11,744 nucleotides of DNA from positions 1 through 11,744 of the forward strand of contig WRKN01000065.1 in assembly GCA_009778055.1 (NCBI GenBank), written 5' to 3'. Position numbers and translations under genes: made by a program. The stretch's first letter is position 1. Every line of letters starts with the position of its first letter. The stretch comes from Synergistaceae bacterium. Lineage in GTDB: Bacteria > Synergistota > Synergistia > Synergistales > Aminobacteriaceae. This document shows positions 1-5,536 of this stretch, piece after piece. Under the pieces are notes generated by a model that was given only the letters and a program-made list of their open reading frames with translations, did no database searches and had not been told where the DNA came from.

Positions 1-333
1 GCCGTCCGGTCGATCCTGTCACGCAAACCACCCAAGCCGGACGCGGCGGCGGCGTTCCACCGGGGATTGGCCGCCGCGGTGGCGGACACCTGCGCCGTAT
101 TGAGAGATAAGACCGGCATAAACCACGCCGCGCTGTCCGGCGGAGTCTGGCAGAACGCGATTCTGCTGGAACTTACCCACGGAGAACTCCGCAAACGAGG
201 CTTCGCAGTCCTGACCCACCGCGCCATCCCTCCAAACGACGAGGGCGTGTCGGCAGGTCAAGCCGTGGTGGCGGCACATCGCTTTCGTGTGCGACAAAAA
301 ATAAAAGAGGAAATAAGAGAAGAAACGTCATGA
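1..333 (+). CDS. hypF: HypF carbamoyltransferase, C-terminal end (5' truncated by window)
   Basis: Only the last 110 codons are present, open at the left edge and ending in TGA. HypF is the carbamoyltransferase that makes the thiocyanate-bound HypE intermediate from carbamoyl phosphate, supplying the CN ligands of the [NiFe]-hydrogenase active site in the cytoplasm. The visible part matches the end of its Kae1-like domain: a FHRGLA segment, then ALSGGVWQN (typical family form ALSGGVFQN), a GFAVLTHRAIPPNDEGVSAGQA stretch broken here as GFAVLTH, then PPNDEG and SAGQAVVA. The acylphosphatase and zinc-finger parts would lie upstream. Its stop overlaps the next gene's start by ATGA (330-333), so the two are probably co-transcribed and translationally coupled. 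A Kae1/TsaD protein shares this fold, but the SGGVWQN and PPNDEG motifs favour HypF. Confidence 0.85.
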   Translation, partial: AVRSILSRKPPKPDAAAAFHRGLAAAVADTCAVLRDKTGINHAALSGGVWQNAILLELTHGELRKRGFAVLTHRAIPPNDEGVSAGQAVVAAHRFRVRQKIKEEIREETS

Positions 334-2744
334 AAAGAAAAGTTAAAATCGGCAGCCGCGACAGCGTGCTGGCCGTTAAGCAGGCGGAACTAGTCATCGG
401 CGCCATCGCGCGTTCGCATCCCGAACTCGACATAGAGCTTGTGACGATGAAGACGACCGGCGACCTGAACCTCAGCCCCTTCGACGAAATTAACAAAATT
501 AACAAAAATCCTTTTGGAGTGAAGGGATTGTTCGTCAAAGAGCTGGAACGCGCCCTGTTGGAGGGGCAGATCGACCTTGCCGTACACAGCCTGAAGGACA
601 TGCCTATGAAATGGAATCAACCGAAACCCCTCCTGCCCATACTGGCGTTTTCCAGGCGCGGTGACCCGCGCGATGCCCTTGTGTCGCCGCTTGGACATGC
701 CAATGAAGGAGGCATCGGATGTTCTTCGGCGCGCCGGCGCGTGCAGTTGGAAAGGCTCATCCCTGGGTGTTCCGTGCTCCCGATCCGGGGGAACGTCCTG
801 ACGCGTCTGAAAAAACTGGACGAAGGAAACGGCGGCTATTCCTCGCTCGTCCTCGCGGCGGCGGGTTTGATAAGACTGGGGCTTGAATCCCGTATACACA
901 AGGTTTTCAGCCCTGACGAAATCGTCCCCGCCGCCGGACAAGGAATCCTGGCCTGCCAGGGCCGCCAGGGTCGCGGACCCTGGACCCATTATAAAAACAG
1001 TGTTGAGTACGGTTTTCTTGATTCCATTAACGATCCCGACTCCGAGGACTGCGCGAGGTGCGAGACGGCTTTCGTCGAACGGCTGGGCGGCGGCTGCGCT
1101 TTGCCTGTGGCGGCATACGCGGAAGTATGCGGGACGGAACTCCGTCTCATCGGGTTTTACGCCGACGAGGTCCGTGGAATATACCGGAAAGGACGCCTCT
1201 CCGGGGATCGCAAAGACGCGATAAAGCTGGGCGAGACGCTTGCGGAACGCCTAGAGGCTGAAGATGTAGGTACGCGCAGCGTAAAGGGTCCAGGGTCCGT
1301 GACCCTGGTAGGGGCGGGGCCGGGCGATCCGGGGCTGCTGACTCTCAAGGGGCGGAGCGTTCTGGAGGAGGCCGACGTCGTCGTATATGATCGTTTGGTG
1401 GGGGAGGACGTCCTGAACTACGCCTCTCCCGATGCTGAACTAATTGACGCGGGCAAAAGAGGGGGACGTCATCCCGTACCTCAAAACGAAATAGAAAAAA
1501 TTTTGATAGAGAAAGCCGGAGAGGGAAAGAAAGTCGTAAGGCTGAAAGGCGGCGACCCGTTCCTGTTCGGGCGGGGCGGGGAGGAGATGGCCGTCCTCGC
1601 GAAAGAAGGCATAGCCTGCGAGGCAGTGCCGGGCGTTACCTCCGCAACAGCCGTTCCCGCGTACGCCGGTATTTCCGTCACTCACCGCGATTATTCCTCG
1701 TCGGTGCACGTCGTCGCCGCCCATAAACGGGAGGGTGCGCGTATCGACTACGAGACCCTGGCGCGCCTGGAAGGTACGCTCGTCTTTCTGATGGGGGCGT
1801 CAAGGCTTGCGGAGATCAGCGAACGCCTGACCGCCGCCGGCATGGACGCCAATACGCCCGCCGCAGTCATAGAAAACGGGACAACTTCGCGCCAAAGGCA
1901 GGTTATCGATACCCTGGGCAGCTTATCGAAACGCGCGGAGGCTTTGGCCATTAAATCTCCCGCCGTCATAGTAGTCGGGCAAGTCGCGGCCCTGGGCGAA
2001 GTAAACAATTACGTGTACCGGCCTCTGACCGGCAAGCGCGTGATTGTGCCAGTCGTAACCCAAAAAGAGAGAGGAAAAGAAAGCGGGAGGTTTGCCGCCT
2101 TGCTGCGGTCGCGCGGCGCGGAGGCGATAGAAATTCCTGTTTCGCGTATCGAGGCGATAAACGCGCCTTTGCCGCCGTTGGGCGGTTATTCGTGGATAGT
2201 ATTCACCAGCGCCGCGGGCGTGGAAAAATTTTTTGAGCGGCTGCGAGCGGATCGCCGGGATATCCGGGAAATCGGCGGCGCTAAAATCGCCGCGATAGGG
2301 CCGGCTACTCGTGACGCGATAGAGTCCCGCAGCCTGAAAACAGACCTCGTTCCGCCCGTTTATGACGGAACGGCGCTTGGGGAGGCGCTTTGTTCCGCGG
2401 CCGAAGGGCGTATACTGCTGCTCCGCGCGGAGGACGGCGCGCCGGAACTTGCGCAAATTTTAAATAAAAAGGGGCTAAGTTTTGACGAGGTTCCCGTTTA
2501 TCGAACAATTCCGCTTAAAGCCGGCGCGGTGGAGTTTGAAGGAATTGACGCCGCTGCCTTTACCTGCGCGTCGTCGGTTCGGTATTTCGCGCAGCTTCGC
2601 CCCGGCGCGCGAATCAGGGCCGCCTGTATCGGAGAGCGTACGGCAAAGGCCGCCCGCGAGGCAGGGTACGAAATTTATATGGCTGCAAAGGCAACTTTTG
2701 AGGATTTGGCCGATGCCGTCGAGGAGGCTGCAAAACCGTGTTAA
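330..2744 (+). CDS. Trifunctional HemC-CobA-HemD fusion: hydroxymethylbilane synthase / uroporphyrinogen-III C-methyltransferase / uroporphyrinogen-III synthase
   Basis: This 804-residue protein carries three consecutive tetrapyrrole enzymes. Residues 1-312 are HemC, which polymerises four porphobilinogens. It shows HSLKDMP (catalytic Asp90), the arginine-rich SSARRR at 132-137 and the dipyrromethane-cofactor Cys256 in LGGGCALP. Residues 321-562 are SUMT/CobA, which uses SAM to make precorrin-2. It shows VGAGPGDPGLLTLKG (327-341), GGDPFLFGRGGEE (407-419), VPGVTSA (433-439) and a THR at 451-453. Residues 568-800 are HemD, which closes and inverts ring D. It shows FTSAAGV (625-631), IGPAT (656-660), FTCASSV (744-750) and CIGERTAKAA (766-775). 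Each domain is about full length and no key motif is missing. The HemC active-site loop is longer than in E. coli (residues 45-63). CobA-HemD fusions are known in clostridia, but HemC at the front as well is less usual. The gene starts at ATG overlapping the hypF stop and ends within the hemB start. Confidence 0.93.
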   Translation: MKRKVKIGSRDSVLAVKQAELVIGAIARSHPELDIELVTMKTTGDLNLSPFDEINKINKNPFGVKGLFVKELERALLEGQIDLAVHSLKDMPMKWNQPKPLLPILAFSRRGDPRDALVSPLGHANEGGIGCSSARRRVQLERLIPGCSVLPIRGNVLTRLKKLDEGNGGYSSLVLAAAGLIRLGLESRIHKVFSPDEIVPAAGQGILACQGRQGRGPWTHYKNSVEYGFLDSINDPDSEDCARCETAFVERLGGGCALPVAAYAEVCGTELRLIGFYADEVRGIYRKGRLSGDRKDAIKLGETLAERLEAEDVGTRSVKGPGSVTLVGAGPGDPGLLTLKGRSVLEEADVVVYDRLVGEDVLNYASPDAELIDAGKRGGRHPVPQNEIEKILIEKAGEGKKVVRLKGGDPFLFGRGGEEMAVLAKEGIACEAVPGVTSATAVPAYAGISVTHRDYSSSVHVVAAHKREGARIDYETLARLEGTLVFLMGASRLAEISERLTAAGMDANTPAAVIENGTTSRQRQVIDTLGSLSKRAEALAIKSPAVIVVGQVAALGEVNNYVYRPLTGKRVIVPVVTQKERGKESGRFAALLRSRGAEAIEIPVSRIEAINAPLPPLGGYSWIVFTSAAGVEKFFERLRADRRDIREIGGAKIAAIGPATRDAIESRSLKTDLVPPVYDGTALGEALCSAAEGRILLLRAEDGAPELAQILNKKGLSFDEVPVYRTIPLKAGAVEFEGIDAAAFTCASSVRYFAQLRPGARIRAACIGERTAKAAREAGYEIYMAAKATFEDLADAVEEAAKPC
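489..506 (+). repeat. Two tandem copies of a 9-bp repeat inside the HemC part
   Basis: ATTAACAAA is repeated twice without a gap and in frame, coding Ile-Asn-Lys twice (residues 54-59). It is AT-rich inside GC-rich coding sequence. By alignment of the flanking TTGD and KGLFVKELE motifs with E. coli HemC, it lies in the mobile loop over the active site. Confidence 0.8.
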
Positions 2745-2764
2745 AAATGTTAAAAATGTTGAAA
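2738..2764 (+). repeat. Three tandem 9-bp units at the hemB start, each beginning with a start codon
   Basis: The units are GTGTTAAAA, ATGTTAAAA and ATGTTGAAA, each encoding start-Leu-Lys, so the protein begins MLKMLKMLK. The first unit also contains the stop codon of the upstream fusion gene (2742-2744). The array is in frame and AT-rich compared with its surroundings. Confidence 0.85.
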
Positions 2765-3760
2765 AGGCCCAGAAGGCTGCGGCGCACGGACGCGATACGC
2801 GCGATGGTGCGCGAGACGCGGCTTTGCCCGTCCATGCTGGTGTACCCGATTTTTGTCAGAGAAGGGCGCAATATAATCGAGGATATTAACGCCATGCCGG
2901 GTCAGAAGCGCTACAGCCCCGACGAGCTGCCTAGGATTCTTGAACGCGCCGCGGAGGCCGGCGTCAACAACGTGCTGCTCTTCGGCATACCGGAACACAA
3001 GGACGAAGCCGGCAGCGGAGCATACGCGGATAACGGCGTGATACAGCAGGCTTTGCGGGAAGGCAAAAAGCATTTTCCCCAGATGCTTTTCATCGCCGAT
3101 GTCTGTATGTGCGAGTACACGTCGCACGGACACTGCGGCGTGCTGAAAGGTGAAGAGGGGCGGTCTGCGGCTGTTCAGTCCGCGACTGTGGATAACGATC
3201 CCACGGTTGAGCTTCTGGCCCGCACTGCCGTTTCTCAGGCGCGGGCCGGGGCGGACGTCGTGGCCCCATCCGACATGATGGACGGGCGGGTGGGAGCGAT
3301 ACGCGCGGCGCTTGACGCGGCTGGTTTGGAGGATACCGCTGTTTTGTCTTACGCTGTGAAATATGCCTCGGCGTTCTACGGGCCGTTCCGTGAGGCTGCC
3401 GGTTCCGCGCCGGCGTTCGGCGACCGTAAAAGCTACCAGATGGATCCGCGCAACAGCCGCGAGGCCATGAGGGAGCTGGCGCTCGATCTGGAGGAGGGCG
3501 CGGACATGGTGATGGTGAAGCCCGGCCTGCCTTACCTGGACGTACTTAAAGCGGTCAAGGAAGCAAGCCCTGTGCCGGTCGGGGCCTATTGCGTAAGCGG
3601 CGAGTACTCCATGATCAAGGCGGCGGCCATGAAGGGCTGGATAGACGAGGAACGCGCCGTGTGCGAAGCCGCGACGTGCCTTGTCCGCGCCGGGGCGGAC
3701 ATCCTCATCACCTACCACGCGCCCGAGCTGGCGGGTTGGATTCGGGAGGGAAAGCTGTAG
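2738..3760 (+). CDS. hemB: Porphobilinogen synthase (5-aminolevulinate dehydratase)
   Basis: HemB condenses two 5-aminolevulinates into porphobilinogen, the substrate of the HemC domain encoded just upstream. The 340-residue product has the usual family length. It shows the zinc-site cysteines DVCMCEYTSHGHC (C123, C125, C133), which mark the Zn-dependent class, and both Schiff-base lysines: K208 in SYAVKYASAFYGPFR and K261 in MVMVKPGLPYLD. SYQMDPRNSREAMRE (232-246) and GEYSMI (288-293) are also typical. I choose the GTG at 2738 because GAGGAGG (2721-2727) lies 10 bases before it. The in-frame ATGs at 2747 and 2756 would be 19 and 28 bases away. The gene overlaps the upstream stop by 7 bases, so it belongs to the hypF-hem transcription unit. 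I see no good terminator in the AT-rich gap after it. Confidence 0.95.
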   Translation: MLKMLKMLKRPRRLRRTDAIRAMVRETRLCPSMLVYPIFVREGRNIIEDINAMPGQKRYSPDELPRILERAAEAGVNNVLLFGIPEHKDEAGSGAYADNGVIQQALREGKKHFPQMLFIADVCMCEYTSHGHCGVLKGEEGRSAAVQSATVDNDPTVELLARTAVSQARAGADVVAPSDMMDGRVGAIRAALDAAGLEDTAVLSYAVKYASAFYGPFREAAGSAPAFGDRKSYQMDPRNSREAMRELALDLEEGADMVMVKPGLPYLDVLKAVKEASPVPVGAYCVSGEYSMIKAAAMKGWIDEERAVCEAATCLVRAGADILITYHAPELAGWIREGKL

Positions 3761-3828
3761 GGAAAATCTCACGATGATTTCATTATGACATACTTGTATA
3801 AATTTAGATGACACTACGTACTAGTATC

Positions 3829-3857
3829 TTGACAAAACTGTCGTCAGGTTATATCAC
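3829..3857 (+). promoter_or_regulatory. Likely sigma-70-type promoter for pyrK-pyrD
   Basis: A perfect -35 TTGACA (3829-3834) is followed after 17 bases by TATCAC (3852-3857). A 15-base spacing would give TATATC (3850-3855). It lies in the 136-base gap after hemB (3761-3896), which is otherwise AT-rich, has no obvious terminator and contains overlapping palindromes TACGTA and TACTAGTA at 3815-3826. Transcription would begin near 3864, leaving a leader of about 30 bases. Confidence 0.5.
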
Positions 3858-3896
3858 AGACACGGAGGTGGCAGCCCTGACAGGACGGCAAACGCC

Positions 3897-4598
3897 ATGT
3901 CTTTAATTTTATCCAACGAACGCGTCGGCAAAGATTTTTATCTCATGAAAGCCGTAAAACCGGAACGGACTGGCGCGGCCCGCATGGGGCAGTTTTACAT
4001 GCTGCGCGCATGGGGGAGCTGCCCGGTTTTGTCCCGACCCCTGAGCGTATTCGACGAGCGCGGGGAAACGGTTTCTTTCCTATATAAAGTGGTGGGCAGG
4101 GGAACCGAAATTTTTTCCACGCTTCAAAAGGGGGACGGGATAACCATGCTTGGGCCATTGGGAAACTCCTTTCCCAAAGAGAGGGGCAGCATCGCCCTGG
4201 TCGGCGGAGGCGCGGGGATAGCGCCTCTTTATCTGGCGGCAAAGCAGTTGAGGCAGTCAAAAACAACTGTGGATATTTATCTCGGTTTCAGCGAAGAATC
4301 CTTTTTGACGGAAGAATATAAACTGGTGGCCGACAGCCTTGTCGTAAACGTGGGGGGCTTTATCACCGACGAAATTGACCCGTCCCGCTACGAACACGTG
4401 ATGACTTGCGGCCCTGAGCCTATGATGAGGGCGCTTTACGAAAAATGCGCGGGAAAAAATCTGCGCGCGTCCCTGGAGAGCCGCATGGCCTGCGGCGTGG
4501 GAGCCTGCCTTGTGTGCAACTGCAAAACCGCGGGGGGGAATAAAAAAGTTTGCAAGGACGGCCCCGTTTTCAAAGGCGCGGAGGTGTTCGGCATATGA
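3897..4598 (+). CDS. pyrK: Dihydroorotate dehydrogenase B, electron-transfer subunit (PyrK)
   Basis: PyrK passes electrons from the PyrD flavin to NAD+ through FAD and a [2Fe-2S] cluster in the cytoplasmic PyrD2-PyrK2 complex. The 233-residue product has the standard length. It shows the FAD-binding RPLS motif (47-50), the NAD-binding GGGAGIAPL (103-111), CGPEPMM (171-177), and the C-terminal cluster cysteines C199, C204, C207 and C219 (C-x4-C-x2-C-x11-C). The ATG at 3897 has only a weak AGGA 11 bases upstream (3882-3885). The strong GGAGGTG at 3864-3870 is too far away (26 bases), but there is no in-frame start codon between. The family's usual N-terminus (short lead-in, then VG.DFYLMK) fits this start. 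The stop overlaps pyrD as ATGA, so the two subunits are translationally coupled. Confidence 0.94.
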   Translation: MSLILSNERVGKDFYLMKAVKPERTGAARMGQFYMLRAWGSCPVLSRPLSVFDERGETVSFLYKVVGRGTEIFSTLQKGDGITMLGPLGNSFPKERGSIALVGGGAGIAPLYLAAKQLRQSKTTVDIYLGFSEESFLTEEYKLVADSLVVNVGGFITDEIDPSRYEHVMTCGPEPMMRALYEKCAGKNLRASLESRMACGVGACLVCNCKTAGGNKKVCKDGPVFKGAEVFGI

Positions 4599-5500
4599 GC
4601 GGCGTCCTTCAAACGGAATTTGCCGGCGTAACTTTCAAGAACCCGGTGGTGCTGGCGTCCGGCACGTGCGGTTTCGGACGTGAATACAACGAAATTTTTG
4701 ACATAGAACGCCTGGGGGGGATTTCCACAAAGGGGCTGACGCTCAATCCCAGGCAGGGAAACGAAGGCGTCCGCATATGGGAGACGGACTGCGGCGTCAT
4801 GAACAGCGTGGGGCTGGAAAACCCAGGCGTCAGGAAGTTCATCGAGGATGAGCTCGGCTGGCTGAACGGGCTGGACGTCGTAAATATAGTCAACCTGAGC
4901 GGACATTCCATCGAGGACTACATAGAGGGCGCCGAGCTGCTGAACGGCGTAAAGCTGGATATCGTGGAGCTGAACATCTCCTGCCCGAACGTCAGGGCGG
5001 GGGGAATGAATTTTGGCGTAAAGACCGAGGTTGCCAGGGAGGTAGTGAGAAAAGTACGCGCGGCCTGCAAACATAAACTCATGGTAAAGCTCTCCCCCAA
5101 CGCGGAGGACGTGACGGCGCTGGCAAGGGCGTGCGAAGAAGAAGGCGCGGACGGAATCTCCCTGGTCAACACGTTTCTTGCCATGGCAATAGACATAAAA
5201 AAGCGAAGCCCGGTCTTTGAAAACGTTTACGCCGGACTTTCAGGCCCCGCAATCAAACCCATCGCCCTGCGCATGGTTCATCAGGCGGCAAAGGCTGTGC
5301 AAATTCCCGTCATGGGAATCGGAGGCATAGTCTCGTGGCAGGACGCCGTAGAGTTCATCATGGCAGGCGCCGCCGCGGTGCAGATAGGCACGGGAAATTT
5401 CATCGACCCCGCGATATCTCTGAGCGTCATAGACGGGATGCAGGGCTACCTTGATTCTCAAAAAATCGGGAGTATTGAAGAAATTAAAGGATGCGTGTAA
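4595..5500 (+). CDS. pyrD: Dihydroorotate dehydrogenase B (NAD+), catalytic subunit (class 1B)
   Basis: This FMN enzyme oxidises dihydroorotate to orotate, the fourth step of pyrimidine synthesis. The 301-residue product shows STKGLTL with Lys46, N70 in GVMNSVGLEN, NISCPN with the catalytic-base Cys130 (class 1A/1B use Cys where class 2 uses Ser), KLSPN with Lys165, VNTF (191-194), and the FMN-phosphate-binding GIGGI (241-245) and QIGTG (263-267). The adjacent pyrK identifies class 1B. I choose the ATG at 4595: it overlaps the pyrK stop by four bases and has GGAGGTG (4580-4586) 8 bases upstream. A TTG at 4550 would extend the reading frame by 15 codons, but that stretch lies inside pyrK and does not look like family sequence. 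Confidence 0.95.
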   Translation: MSGVLQTEFAGVTFKNPVVLASGTCGFGREYNEIFDIERLGGISTKGLTLNPRQGNEGVRIWETDCGVMNSVGLENPGVRKFIEDELGWLNGLDVVNIVNLSGHSIEDYIEGAELLNGVKLDIVELNISCPNVRAGGMNFGVKTEVAREVVRKVRAACKHKLMVKLSPNAEDVTALARACEEEGADGISLVNTFLAMAIDIKKRSPVFENVYAGLSGPAIKPIALRMVHQAAKAVQIPVMGIGGIVSWQDAVEFIMAGAAAVQIGTGNFIDPAISLSVIDGMQGYLDSQKIGSIEEIKGCV

Positions 5501-5503
5501 TAT
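5475..5503 (+). promoter_or_regulatory. Candidate promoter for the chemoreceptor gene
   Basis: TTGAAG (5475-5480) and TAATAT (5498-5503) are separated by 17 bases, overlapping the end of pyrD. This would start transcription near 5510, inside the palindrome at 5503-5512. Read-through from pyrD is also possible, since only 36 bases separate the genes. Confidence 0.4.
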
Positions 5504-5512
5504 TGTATACAA
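5503..5512. promoter_or_regulatory. Perfect 10-bp palindrome TTGTATACAA, possible operator
   Basis: The sequence is self-complementary, lies in the 36-base gap between pyrD and the chemoreceptor gene, and would overlap the predicted transcription start. The form resembles sites of some GntR-family regulators, but no regulator is encoded in this window, so an assignment would be a guess. Confidence 0.35.
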
Positions 5513-5536
5513 ACAGATTATCAAGGAGATGGTGCT

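Noticed and set aside
1923..2456. 177-codon open frame on the minus strand within the HemD part
   Set aside because: The plus strand encodes conserved HemD motifs here; GC-rich coding DNA often gives such antisense frames.
3764..3780. Possible terminator after hemB (AAATC/GATTT)
   Set aside because: Only five mostly A-T pairs and no T-run, so it is too weak to call.
2750..3814. 354-codon open frame on the minus strand opposite hemB
   Set aside because: It is an antisense shadow of a gene with complete HemB motifs; the translation is rich in Arg, His and Pro with no recognisable domain.
4550..4594. Longer pyrD starting at TTG 4550
   Set aside because: The ATG at 4595 has a good ribosome site and the classic ATGA overlap, and puts the catalytic Cys at position 130 as in the Lactococcus enzyme.
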